Assembly: GCA_016937345.1 (NCBI GenBank)
Contig: JAFGWE010000034.1
Span: 1 to 61,106, forward strand
DNA length: 61,106 bases
DNA from: Methanomicrobiaceae archaeon
Lineage (GTDB): Archaea > Halobacteriota > Methanomicrobia > Methanomicrobiales > Methanomicrobiaceae
Reading direction: 5' to 3'
The position numbers and the translations under genes were made by a program. The notes beneath the pieces were generated by a model. The model was not told the origin of the DNA. It saw nothing but the letters and a program-made list of their open reading frames with translations, and ran no database searches. Positions 25,229-34,240 of this stretch are shown piece by piece (the first letter of the stretch is position 1; each line of letters begins with the position of its first letter).

Positions 25229-26542
25229 ATGTCAAAAATAATAACTGATGTGGTATGTCCGTTTTGCGGCACGCTTTGCGATGATCTTGAAGTCACTGTA
25301 TCAGATGACGGAAAGAAACTCATTGATGTAAGCAATGCATGTGCAATCGGTGCCATGAAATTTCTCCATTCACAGGCAGATGATCGTTTAACAAAGCCCC
25401 GTATGAGAAATGAGGATGGCTCATGGAGAGACGTATCCTATGAAGAGGCAGCAGATTTTTCAGCAAAAATGCTTGCAAATTCAAAAAAGCCTCTCATGTA
25501 CGGATGGAGTTCGACCAACTGTGAAGCCCAGAGTGTTGGTTCAACAATAGGTGAACTTATCGGAGCACAGATGGATAACACAGCTACTGTATGTCACGGT
25601 ACAACTTTAATCGCTGTACAGGATGTCGGTGTACCAAGCTGCACTCTTGGTGAGGTTAAAAACCGTGCTGATATGATCATCTACTGGGGAGGAAACCCTG
25701 CACACGCTCATCCAAGACACATGAGCAGATATTCAATGTATCCTCGTGGTTTTTTCACTGCAAAGGGACACAGAGGAAGAACCCTTGTTGTTGTTGATCC
25801 AAGAGATACAGATTCTGCAAGTATTGCAGATATCCATCTGAAGGTGGAACAGGGCAGGGACTATGAGCTTTTAAGTGCACTTCGTGTTGCATTCCGCGGT
25901 GAGGTTTTACCTGACGTTGTTGCAGGTATCCCCAAAGAGAAGATTTACGAAGTTGCAGAAAAGATGAAGAAAGCAAGATTTGGTGTTATTTTCTTCGGTA
26001 TGGGTGTCACACAGACACTTTCAAAGAATCATAACATTGACATTGCAATTCAGGTAACCCGCGATCTCAATGAATATACAAAGTTCTCAATCATGCCAAT
26101 GCGTGGTCACTACAATGTTACAGGTTCCGGAGAAGTATGGGGCTGGCAGTTCGGCTTCCCGTTCTGTGTAGATCTTTCAAGAGGTTTTGCACGTTATAAC
26201 CCCGGAGAGTCCTCTTCAAATGATCTTTTGGTAAGAGGAGAGGTTGACTCGGTATTCGTAATAGGCAGTGATCCTGGTGCACATTTCCCGTTCGGCTCTG
26301 TAAAGAAGATGAACGAGATCCCGTGTGTATGTGTTGATCCACATATTACCCCGACAACAGTTGTTGCAGATCTTCACGTTCCTGTGGCTTTTGTCGGTGT
26401 TGAGGTAGGCGGCTGTGCATACAGAATGGACAGTGTTCCTATCGAGACCCACAAGGTTGTTGACGCTCCTGAAGGAATGATTACAGATGAGGAGTTCCTA
26501 AATATGGTTCTTGAACGTCTTCAGAAGATCAAGGGAGTGTGA
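25229..26542 (+). CDS. fwdB: formylmethanofuran dehydrogenase subunit B (Fwd set)
   Basis: About 437 residues from the ATG at 25229, preceded by GGTGATG. It is the formate dehydrogenase-like catalytic subunit. The N-terminal CPFCGTLCDD starts the 4Fe-4S site. The ATVCHGTTL segment carries the likely metal-ligating Cys, encoded as Cys and not as Sec. WGGNPAHAHPRHMSRY is the pterin-binding part. It lacks the C-terminal MGD domain, which is supplied by FwdD directly upstream. The end overlaps the region just before fwdA. Confidence 0.95.
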   Translation: MSKIITDVVCPFCGTLCDDLEVTVSDDGKKLIDVSNACAIGAMKFLHSQADDRLTKPRMRNEDGSWRDVSYEEAADFSAKMLANSKKPLMYGWSSTNCEAQSVGSTIGELIGAQMDNTATVCHGTTLIAVQDVGVPSCTLGEVKNRADMIIYWGGNPAHAHPRHMSRYSMYPRGFFTAKGHRGRTLVVVDPRDTDSASIADIHLKVEQGRDYELLSALRVAFRGEVLPDVVAGIPKEKIYEVAEKMKKARFGVIFFGMGVTQTLSKNHNIDIAIQVTRDLNEYTKFSIMPMRGHYNVTGSGEVWGWQFGFPFCVDLSRGFARYNPGESSSNDLLVRGEVDSVFVIGSDPGAHFPFGSVKKMNEIPCVCVDPHITPTTVVADLHVPVAFVGVEVGGCAYRMDSVPIETHKVVDAPEGMITDEEFLNMVLERLQKIKGV

Positions 26543-26547
26543 GATCC

Positions 26548-28260
26548 ATGGCAGAATATATTGTTAAAAACGGATTTGTTGTTGATCCAACACTTGGTGT
26601 CAACTGTGAAAAGATGGATATTGCCATAAAAGATGGCAAGATTGTAGAAACAACTGAGCTGAAGAGTCCAAAGACTATAGATGCATCCGGCATGATTGTT
26701 ATGGCAGGTGCGGTTGATGTCCATTCTCACTCAGCAGGTCCTAAGGTTAATGTTGGAAGAAACTTCCGCCCTGAAGACAAACTCAACTATTACAAAGCTA
26801 AATCGGGCGTAAAACGTATGGAAGCAGGTTTTTCCGTTCCTACCGCACTTTCGTCCGGCTACATCTTTGCAAGGATGGGATATGGCTTTGTAATGGAAGC
26901 GGCAATGCCGCCTCTTTATGCAAGACATACCCATGAGGAGATGAGAGATACACCTATTGTTGATGAAGCTGCACTTCCGGTCTTTGGAAACAACTGGTTT
27001 GTCATGGAATATCTTAAGAACCATGAGATTGAGAATGTTGCAAGCTACATTGCATGGCTCCTTCGTGTAACAAAGGGATATGGAGTGAAGTGCGTCAACC
27101 CCGGCGGAACAGAAGCATGGGGATGGGGTATGAACTGTGTGACACCTGATGATCCGGTTCCTTACTTTGACGTAACTCCTAAAGAGATTATAAAAGGTTT
27201 AATTGAAGCAAATGAGTATCTCAGACTTCCGCATTCAATGCACCTTCACTCAAATTCACTTGGTGAACCTGGAAATTACCAGATCACAATCGATTCACTG
27301 AAGTGTGCAGAAGGATTCAAAGCCAACAGTGACTTTGGCCGTGATCAGGTTCTTCACCACACACATCTTCAGTTCCACTCATACGGTGGCGAGTCATATG
27401 GATCAAAAGAATTTGAATCCAAATCAAAGGAAGTAATGGACTACGTCAACGGTACTGACAACATCACATTTGATATTGGTCAGGTTACACTTGATGAGAC
27501 CACAACAATGACTGCAGACGGTCCGTTTGAGTATCATCTTTCTCACATGAACAACCTAAAATGGGTAAACAAGGATGTGGAACTTGAGACTGCAGCAGGT
27601 GTTGTTCCGTTCATCTACAATCCAAACTCATTTATCGGTGTTGCACAGTGGGCAATCGGCCAGGAACTGGCGCTCTTAACAAAGGACATGACAAAATGTC
27701 ATATCACTACAGATGCTCCAAATGCAGGTCCTGTTCACCGCTACCCGCGTGTCATAAAATGGCTCATGAGCTTAAAGGCACGTAACCAGATTCTTGATGA
27801 CTGCAAGTACGGAGATTCAGTACGTTCACAGTGCTACATAGGTGAAATTGACCGTGAGCTTTCATTCTATGAGATCGCACAGATGACACGTGTCGGAACA
27901 TCAAAATGTCTTGGTCTCTCCCACATGTTCGGTTCACTTAAACCGGGTATGGAAGGAGATGTTTCAGTATATGCATACAACCCTGAGACTGACGACGATC
28001 CTGAGAAGATTGAGCACGCATTCGGCAATGCAAAGTACTTTATCAAGAGCGGAGAGCTCATCATAAATGACGGTGAGATAATCAGCAATGGTCATAAGCG
28101 TACATTCTGGGTCAAACCGGGAATGGAGCTTACAGCACAGGTTAACCGTGATGTAACAGAGCGCTTTAAGAAGTACTACACTGTCACCCAGAACAATTAC
28201 GAGGTCAAAGAGCACCACTATGTGCCAAACCCGTATGTAATTGAGGTAAATGCTGCATAA
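26548..28260 (+). CDS. fwdA: formylmethanofuran dehydrogenase subunit A (Fwd set)
   Basis: About 570 residues from the ATG at 26548, with GGAGTG nearby; a GTG at 26539 is the alternative. It is an amidohydrolase with a binuclear metal site that condenses formate with methanofuran. Metal ligands are visible in VDVHSHSAG (HxH), KCVNPGGTEAWGWG (the carboxylated Lys), HLHSNSLG and TTDAPNAGP (the Asp). Full length for the family. It follows fwdB almost without a gap and precedes fwdC by 18 bases. Confidence 0.96.
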   Translation: MAEYIVKNGFVVDPTLGVNCEKMDIAIKDGKIVETTELKSPKTIDASGMIVMAGAVDVHSHSAGPKVNVGRNFRPEDKLNYYKAKSGVKRMEAGFSVPTALSSGYIFARMGYGFVMEAAMPPLYARHTHEEMRDTPIVDEAALPVFGNNWFVMEYLKNHEIENVASYIAWLLRVTKGYGVKCVNPGGTEAWGWGMNCVTPDDPVPYFDVTPKEIIKGLIEANEYLRLPHSMHLHSNSLGEPGNYQITIDSLKCAEGFKANSDFGRDQVLHHTHLQFHSYGGESYGSKEFESKSKEVMDYVNGTDNITFDIGQVTLDETTTMTADGPFEYHLSHMNNLKWVNKDVELETAAGVVPFIYNPNSFIGVAQWAIGQELALLTKDMTKCHITTDAPNAGPVHRYPRVIKWLMSLKARNQILDDCKYGDSVRSQCYIGEIDRELSFYEIAQMTRVGTSKCLGLSHMFGSLKPGMEGDVSVYAYNPETDDDPEKIEHAFGNAKYFIKSGELIINDGEIISNGHKRTFWVKPGMELTAQVNRDVTERFKKYYTVTQNNYEVKEHHYVPNPYVIEVNAA

Positions 28261-28278
28261 GTTTGAGGAGGTTAAAAG

Positions 28279-29079
28279 ATGAAAAAAGTTGAATTAACCA
28301 TAAAGCAGCAGCCTGAACTCTATCTTGAAACAGAAAACATCACTCCTGATGCATTTGCAGGCAAATCTGCAGATGAGATAGCAGCTCTGAATGTTTATGA
28401 AGGAAATGTCACACACAAACTTGGAGATTTCTTCTCAATTGCAGGAACTCCTGGTGCGACCGCTGCAGACACCCAGATAGTAGTAAATGGCAATCTTGAA
28501 CGTGTAAAATGGATTGGATCCAGAATGACAGCCGGAGAGGTTGTTGTTGAAAGTAGCATGGACATGTATGCAGGAGCCTTTATGGCTGGCGGAAAGCTCC
28601 TTATCAAAGGAAATGCAGGTCATTTCACCGGACTTGGCATGACCGGAGGAGAACTCCGCATCACCGGCAATGCAGGCAATTATCTTGGCGCAGCATACCG
28701 TGGCGACTGGCGTGGAATGCAGGGCGGTGTTCTTCGTGTTAACGGAAACGCAGGCTCTGACGTAGGATCATTCATGCGTGGCGGTGAGATAATCATCGGC
28801 GGGGATGCAGATGTTCATGTAGGAACCCATCAGGAAGGCGGAAAGATTGTTGTAAAAGGAAATGCAAAGAGCAAAGTCGGCGGACAGATGGTAAAGGGAG
28901 AAATAATTGTCTTTGGAACCATTGATGTCATGATGCCGGGATTTGCGCACCGCGATAACGTCGATCTTGAAGTAGACGGCACAAAAGCTACCTTTAAGCG
29001 CTATGAGGGAGACCTCGGCGAGAGACACCCGAAATCCAAGGGTGCGGTAGTTTACGGCCAGTTATATATAAAACAATAA
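28279..29079 (+). CDS. fwdC: formylmethanofuran dehydrogenase subunit C (Fwd set)
   Basis: 266 residues. A glutamate synthase-like beta-helix with repeated turns of the type GGxxxIxGNAGxxxG (GHFTGLGMTGG, NYLGAAYRGD, SDVGSFMRGG, HVGTHQEGG). It is a structural partner of FwdA. GGAGG precedes the ATG. Last gene of the operon; a T-rich stop signal follows and the next gene, fmdC, converges from the other strand. Confidence 0.95.
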   Translation: MKKVELTIKQQPELYLETENITPDAFAGKSADEIAALNVYEGNVTHKLGDFFSIAGTPGATAADTQIVVNGNLERVKWIGSRMTAGEVVVESSMDMYAGAFMAGGKLLIKGNAGHFTGLGMTGGELRITGNAGNYLGAAYRGDWRGMQGGVLRVNGNAGSDVGSFMRGGEIIIGGDADVHVGTHQEGGKIVVKGNAKSKVGGQMVKGEIIVFGTIDVMMPGFAHRDNVDLEVDGTKATFKRYEGDLGERHPKSKGAVVYGQLYIKQ

Positions 29080-29082
29080 ATC

Positions 29083-29089
29083 TTTTTTT
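29083..29089 (+). terminator. T-run terminator after fwdC
   Basis: A T7 run begins 4 bases after the fwdC stop, in the gap between convergent fwdC and fmdC. T-runs of this kind act as archaeal intrinsic terminators. No strong hairpin is seen. Confidence 0.5.
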
Positions 29090-29239
29090 AATCACATCGT
29101 TTGAATTTTAAAATTATTGCCTCCTTTTGGGAACCTCTGTTTTATTATCATTCCCTGGCTTTCCGGAATGCAGAATTTGAGCCCTTTAATATGCAATCGA
29201 GGTCCTGAATAAAAGGTAAAAATCAGAAGATAAAGATGA

Positions 29240-30019
29240 TTATTTTTTGTTTGTTTTCCCTGCAAACAATTTTCCTTTATGGCTTCTGTTTGCATAGTCA
29301 CCTTCATAAATATTTAATTCTCTTTTATGATCTGAATTATATATAGATCCTGTTTGTTTAAATGTGGGAAGAATTTCTTTTGCTTCTCCGAGGACATAGC
29401 ATATTCCTCCTCTCATATTTGGGCAGGGGAGAACTGCGTCTTTGTATATTGTTATTGTTCCTTTCTGCATCTCAGATCCCGGCATATTTCCTGAACTTCC
29501 ATTAACAATAATCTCTCCGCCTGCCATGGATTCTCCGAGATAATCTCCTGCATCTTTCATAATAGTGATTTTTCCACCCTTAATTCCTGTCTTCTCTCCC
29601 CTATAGCCGGAACCGCAATAATCTCCTGTATTTCCCTTACAGATTATTTCGCCGCCTGTCATCTCACGTCCGAGCCATGAGTCGGAATCTCCGTTAATCT
29701 CAATCAATCCGCCGCTCATAAAATTTCCGCAGTGCATCCCGATATTGCCCATGATAGAGATTTTTCCGTCTTTCATGTATTCGCCGACACGTTTCACAGC
29801 TGAGCAGTCCCCGTTAAGAATAATCTCAACATCTTTTTGAGAATCCGCATTTCCTGACTTTTTCACATCAAAGATTTCTGTAAGTTTTTTCTCCCTGTTT
29901 CCGGACCAGACTGTTATATCTTCAGTCATCTTTTCAAGAAATGACGCCGGAGTGATGCTTTCTGCTTCAATCGGAATAAAAGGTTTTTCCCGGGGTTTAA
30001 TACTTAGTTCTATCTTCAT
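29240..30019 (-). CDS. fmdC: formylmethanofuran dehydrogenase subunit C (Fmd set)
   Basis: 259 residues, the second beta-helix subunit in this window. GMHCGNFMSGG, SWLGREMTGG, DYCGSGYRGE and DYLGESMAGG match the repeat pattern of fwdC, but the overall identity is clearly lower, so this is an old paralogue and not a recent duplicate. It overlaps the fmdA stop by 4 bases. Last gene of the leftward fmdDBAC operon. Confidence 0.93.
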   Translation of the reverse strand: MKIELSIKPREKPFIPIEAESITPASFLEKMTEDITVWSGNREKKLTEIFDVKKSGNADSQKDVEIILNGDCSAVKRVGEYMKDGKISIMGNIGMHCGNFMSGGLIEINGDSDSWLGREMTGGEIICKGNTGDYCGSGYRGEKTGIKGGKITIMKDAGDYLGESMAGGEIIVNGSSGNMPGSEMQKGTITIYKDAVLPCPNMRGGICYVLGEAKEILPTFKQTGSIYNSDHKRELNIYEGDYANRSHKGKLFAGKTNKK

Positions 30020-31719
30020 AGTCCCGTCTCCGTTTCAATGCAGATATTGCGTTTGTTCATGTATTCTTCTTCGACAGGATAGTTTTCCATTGATACAGAA
30101 TAATAGCGCTCAAATTTTTTCACGAATTCAGGATCGTTTGACATATTGTATTCTTCGGAAATTTTTGGTTTTACCCAGATAGTCCTGTTGTTGCCGTTCA
30201 AAAGGCAGTTGCCGTGTCTGGATATTACTCTTCCACTTTTTATTGTATAATCTGTTAAGGAAAATCCTTCAATTATCTTTGAATAATCCCGTGAAGGGTC
30301 AATATCATTGTTTTTTATAGGATATATCGCAACATCGCCATATGCTCCCTCTCCAAGATGTCCTTTTCCTATGTCTGTAATTCCAAGTGCTTTTGCCTGG
30401 GCAGCTCTTGTCATAACAGCAATTTCATAAAAGTCCATTTCCCGGTCAAGTGAAGGCAGGTGAACTCTTTTTCCAGTATCCGGGTGAATTTTTGCAAATT
30501 CTTCATCCCTGTATCTGCTGCTCATTAAAAGTGCAATGATTTCTGGGTATTTAACAAAGGGTGCACCGTTTGGGTTGTCGGTTGCAAGCATGCACTGCCA
30601 TGGGTTTTTTGTCATCAGTGCAAGCTCAAGCCCTATAGACCACATAACAGAATTCACAAGGTTTTTTCTTGAATAAAAAACAGGGATAATTCCTGATCCG
30701 GTTTCAAGCTCAACATCGTGGTTGCTCCACTTGTTATTGTAAAGACGGTAGAGATTGAATTCCATGGGCCCGTCTGCAGTCATCGTTGTTGTCTTTCCAA
30801 ACATCACCTGGCCCATATCTATTGCAATCTGCGGTTTCCGGTTTAGCATCCATGCGATATCATCAGCTTTTGAGCAGAAATCACCCCATTTGGTTCCGCC
30901 GTACGAATGGAACTGAACATGTGTCATGTAAAGAGTCTGCCGCTTGTCATTGAGATTTGGTGTTCTCTGCATTGTCTCAAGGGTGCACTTGTAGTTTCCG
31001 GGTTTTCCGAGATTGTTGCAGTGAAGATGGACAGAATGCGGGAGGTTTAAAAGCTCGTTTGCTCTGATCAGATATTCGATTATTTCAGCAGGTGTTATAC
31101 CAAAATGATCAATCTTCTGATGAATGCATCCTACATCTTTTCCCCATCCCCACATCTCTGTTCCTCCGGGGTTTGTAACCTTTACAGCAAATCCCTTTAC
31201 AGCCGCAAGTGTCCAGCCGACAACGGCAGCGACTCTTTTGAGGTCTTTATCAGAAACGGCCTCCATTACTGACCAGTTGCCGTCAAAAAGTGTGTTTGCC
31301 ATTGTATCCTGAAGTGAAGTGCAAAAGAATTCCTCATGAGTGTGTCTTGCCTCAAGAGGTGCCATCGCCCCTTCCAGAACGGTTGTATAACCAAGTGCAC
31401 TGTACCTGTAGGTGTTTGCATAAACTGTTGGTACACTGTAGCCTGAAACCGGATACATATGGGGCTGGGCCCGCCCGCGTCCTGCCCGCATATCCTCCGG
31501 ACTCATATATCTGCCGAAATTAACCTTTGTTCCGCAGATATGCGTATGTGAATCCACGCCTCCCGGGAGGGTGAGACATCCTTTTGCATCAATGACCTCT
31601 GCGGAATCACTGACTGAATCGGCAATCATGCGGTCTTTGATTGCGATATCCATTATTTCGCCTTTGATATCGTTTATGGGATCGATAACATAGGCATTTT
31701 TAATTAGAAGTTCAGACAT
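30016..31719 (-). CDS. fmdA: formylmethanofuran dehydrogenase subunit A (Fmd set)
   Basis: About 567 residues from the ATG at 31719. I prefer it to an upstream in-frame start because GGAGGCG is correctly spaced from it. Amidohydrolase metal ligands are conserved: VDSHTHICG, KVTNPGGTEMWGWG, HLHCNNLG and ATDNPNGAP. It forms the formate-to-methanofuran condensing site of the second enzyme. It overlaps the end of fmdB by 8 bases. Confidence 0.95.
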   Translation of the reverse strand: MSELLIKNAYVIDPINDIKGEIMDIAIKDRMIADSVSDSAEVIDAKGCLTLPGGVDSHTHICGTKVNFGRYMSPEDMRAGRGRAQPHMYPVSGYSVPTVYANTYRYSALGYTTVLEGAMAPLEARHTHEEFFCTSLQDTMANTLFDGNWSVMEAVSDKDLKRVAAVVGWTLAAVKGFAVKVTNPGGTEMWGWGKDVGCIHQKIDHFGITPAEIIEYLIRANELLNLPHSVHLHCNNLGKPGNYKCTLETMQRTPNLNDKRQTLYMTHVQFHSYGGTKWGDFCSKADDIAWMLNRKPQIAIDMGQVMFGKTTTMTADGPMEFNLYRLYNNKWSNHDVELETGSGIIPVFYSRKNLVNSVMWSIGLELALMTKNPWQCMLATDNPNGAPFVKYPEIIALLMSSRYRDEEFAKIHPDTGKRVHLPSLDREMDFYEIAVMTRAAQAKALGITDIGKGHLGEGAYGDVAIYPIKNNDIDPSRDYSKIIEGFSLTDYTIKSGRVISRHGNCLLNGNNRTIWVKPKISEEYNMSNDPEFVKKFERYYSVSMENYPVEEEYMNKRNICIETETGL

Positions 31720-33004
31720 CTGCTTTCGCCTCCAGAATTCTCTCATAAATCCTGCTGATAACTTCTGTGTCTGTTAAAAAATCAGCATCTATTATTTTTT
31801 TAGTCCTGAGAGGTACACCATCCATACGGTAGGCTGTACCTGATGCTTCAATTCCTGTTATTGCAACCGGTATCTGAACATCGGTGAAAAAAGATGTGCA
31901 GTTTTTATGCGGGTCGATTTGGATTACAGGTATGTCAGCCATATGCTCCACACATTTTTTTGGCATGTGCGCTGCCGGATCGCTTGATACAACCATTAAT
32001 GCATCACATTCCTTTCTGTAAAGAATTTCAGCCGCAGTTGTTTCCCCGGGGTTGTAGAACGGAATTCCCCTTGCAAAATCAATTGCATATGGATACCCGG
32101 TCATCCATGTGAAAACTTCATTTGCACCGTATACATTCCAGTGCCCTCTCATTGCCGAGATTGTAAATTTTGTGTGTCTTGAGAGCTCATCTGTGAGTTC
32201 AACTGCATTTCTGATATTTTTGTATTTGTTTTTGCTCATTGTCAGGCCCAGACCGAAGAAGAGTGCTCCGAATCTTGCCTCTTTGCACATGTCAGCAACT
32301 CTTTTAAGCTGCGATTTTGAGACACCTGAAACACTTTCAGGAATTATTTTCTCTTCTCCTCTTACAATTGCTCTTAGAGCAGACAGGACGGCATAATCTC
32401 CACCTGGTTCAATTTGGATGAATTCATCTGCAACGTCTGATGACATTGTCTTTCTGACATCAACAACAATCAGCTTTCTCTCCCTGAATGCGTTTTTTAA
32501 GAAAAATCCGTCTGCATATGTTGTATAGCGGCTCATGTGCCTGGGATGACCTTCAAGAGGGTTGCATCCCCAGTATATGATTAGATCCGCTCTGTTTTTC
32601 ACCTGTCCAAGTGTACATCCCGGGTGTCCTACTTCCTGAATAGCCAAAATTGAGGGGCCGTGACAGAGAGATGATGTGTTGTCAATAACTCCTCCAAGAA
32701 GCATGCAGAGGTGAACGCCTTTTGCCTGTGCTTCTCCCTGCGTTCCACTCCACCCGAAGAAAAGAGGTCTTTCTGCATCCTTTAGGATATCTGCTGCCTT
32801 TTCTATTGCAGTATTGTATTCTGTCTCTTTTATTGAATCCCCCTCTCTTATTACCGGCTTTAAAAGCCTCTCCTTTCCTAAAAACTTGGCATTTGCAAGA
32901 GCACAGCCGTTGTCCACTCCTGTAATTTTGCCATCTTCGATTGTTATTGAAAGATCATCACACAGGCATCCGCAAAAGGAGCAGATGACATTCTTTTTTA
33001 TCAT
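31712..33004 (-). CDS. fmdB: formylmethanofuran dehydrogenase subunit B (Fmd set)
   Basis: 430 residues. N-terminal CSFCGCLCDD gives the 4Fe-4S site, SSLCHGPSI the metal-ligating Cys and WGCNPLEGHPRHMSRY the pterin part. It pairs with the small FmdD encoded upstream, with a 4-base overlap. I call this set Fmd (molybdenum type) because it heads an island of molybdate genes; metal choice cannot be read from the protein. There are no F or G ferredoxin genes in this operon, so it probably shares FwdF and FwdG. Confidence 0.93.
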   Translation of the reverse strand: MIKKNVICSFCGCLCDDLSITIEDGKITGVDNGCALANAKFLGKERLLKPVIREGDSIKETEYNTAIEKAADILKDAERPLFFGWSGTQGEAQAKGVHLCMLLGGVIDNTSSLCHGPSILAIQEVGHPGCTLGQVKNRADLIIYWGCNPLEGHPRHMSRYTTYADGFFLKNAFRERKLIVVDVRKTMSSDVADEFIQIEPGGDYAVLSALRAIVRGEEKIIPESVSGVSKSQLKRVADMCKEARFGALFFGLGLTMSKNKYKNIRNAVELTDELSRHTKFTISAMRGHWNVYGANEVFTWMTGYPYAIDFARGIPFYNPGETTAAEILYRKECDALMVVSSDPAAHMPKKCVEHMADIPVIQIDPHKNCTSFFTDVQIPVAITGIEASGTAYRMDGVPLRTKKIIDADFLTDTEVISRIYERILEAKADV

Positions 33005-33384
33005 AATTCTCTTCCTCCGATATCTTTGAAGAGATCATATACGGATGCAACTTTCCTTTCAGTGGGTGTTATTGCAACAACTGAGGATTTAAAGTCCGGC
33101 ATTCCTGTCCCGTGTGTCTCGTTTGGTATTATTCTGTTGCAGTATGGCCCGTAAGGGACAAATACTGAGCCTCTTTTAAGATTGCTGTCCTCAAATGCTG
33201 TCATGACTACTTCATCGCAGACGCTTTTCAAAAGGATGGTGTCTCCCTGCATAATTCCTAAAAACATCATATCAACAGGATTTATGTGGCAGGATGAGGT
33301 CTCTTCTGAATATTCGGCGGAATGTTTGTGTTCAACAAATTCCCCCTGTCTTATTGTTCTGCCGGTTATCATCTCAAATTTCAT
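33001..33384 (-). CDS. fmdD: formylmethanofuran dehydrogenase subunit D (Fmd set)
   Basis: About 127 residues from the ATG at 33384. Upstream in-frame codons reach 33417, but AGGAAG sits just before the inner ATG and the protein then begins MKFEMITGRTIRQGE like FwdD. It provides the molybdopterin-dinucleotide-binding domain for FmdB. First gene of fmdDBAC. Confidence 0.9.
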   Translation of the reverse strand: MKFEMITGRTIRQGEFVEHKHSAEYSEETSSCHINPVDMMFLGIMQGDTILLKSVCDEVVMTAFEDSNLKRGSVFVPYGPYCNRIIPNETHGTGMPDFKSSVVAITPTERKVASVYDLFKDIGGREL

Positions 33385-33429
33385 TTTTATATCTTCCTTT
33401 TTGGGAAATGACAGCAATTAATTATCATG

Positions 33430-33473
33430 TTAATGAGATCCCTCTTTTTAAAATTACTTGTTGTCTCATTTAA
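33430..33473 (-). promoter_or_regulatory. fmd promoter: TATA box flanked by an inverted repeat
   Basis: TTAATGAGA (33430-33438) and TCTCATTTAA (33464-33473) are inverted copies 25 bases apart. On the minus strand the A/T stretch between them, TTTTAAAA around 33447-33456, is the likely TATA box of fmdDBAC, about 65 bases before the fmdD ATG. A repressor bound at both arms would cover the TATA box. TGGTTTG (33478-33484) lies just upstream. Confidence 0.5.
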
Positions 33474-33565
33474 TTAATGGTTTGTTATTTTACAAGAAAA
33501 AAGAGGGCTAATCTGTTTCTTATCTGAATTGAATATGTAAAAAATATAGGTTTTTTATCTTTATA

Positions 33566-34165
33566 CTATCTGGATTTTAAAATTTCTTTTATTTCTTTTA
33601 GTTCTGTCAGGACTTCATTTGAAAGCATGCTGATATCTGCCGGTTTTTTGTTTAAACCGCCGGTTGCCGCAGCAACAGGCTCTTTGTTTCTTACAAATTC
33701 CATAATAAGCTCTCTTAACATTTCCGCGTTTTCAATACCCTGAATTTTTATCTCTGCATTTTTCTGGGTGGAATATCCTGCTGTCTGTATTCGAAGGTTG
33801 GAAATCTTAAATATTCTCATTAAGGGACCCTGAATTATATCCACATTTGTAATACGGTTATATGGTACAATTCCTGTCTGTCTGAACCAGACGCCTCTTT
33901 TCCAGGTCATTTCAGTCTCGTTGAGATGATAGATTATTGTATTGTAATAAAGGCCGTTCCAGAATCCAATTGCTGCAACCGGCAGGACTGTTATTACAAA
34001 TAAGTAAACAATCAGGAAGTCAGGATATGTATCATAGACCGGTATTACAAACCATATCAGACATAACCATGAGATTACAACTCCAAGGAAAAGATTGAAG
34101 ATGAGGTAATATTTTTCAAACTGTTTTGCCGGTTTAAAATCCTGTTTTATATTAATTTCTGGCAT
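33566..34165 (-). CDS. bPH_2-domain (DUF304) membrane protein
   Basis: 199 residues. Two hydrophobic segments near residues 20-45 and 50-70 are followed by a bacterial-type PH-like domain: YYNTIIYHLNETEMTWKRGVWFRQTG, then NRITNVDIIQGP and FKISNLRIQTAG, the usual pattern. The C-terminus is a charged helix. Function unknown; family members are general membrane proteins. It lies between the fmd operon and moeA genes and may be unrelated to metal use. Confidence 0.8.
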   Translation of the reverse strand: MPEINIKQDFKPAKQFEKYYLIFNLFLGVVISWLCLIWFVIPVYDTYPDFLIVYLFVITVLPVAAIGFWNGLYYNTIIYHLNETEMTWKRGVWFRQTGIVPYNRITNVDIIQGPLMRIFKISNLRIQTAGYSTQKNAEIKIQGIENAEMLRELIMEFVRNKEPVAAATGGLNKKPADISMLSNEVLTELKEIKEILKSR

Positions 34166-34240
34166 TAATAAATTGTGTAATATTATTGGTATATTAATTG
34201 GGGTGATTATTTCATTCCCGTTTAATAATTACATACAGTC

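Noticed and set aside
25229-26542. Selenocysteine at the FwdB or HdrA active site
   Set aside because: The expected positions are encoded by Cys codons and no in-frame TGA is present.
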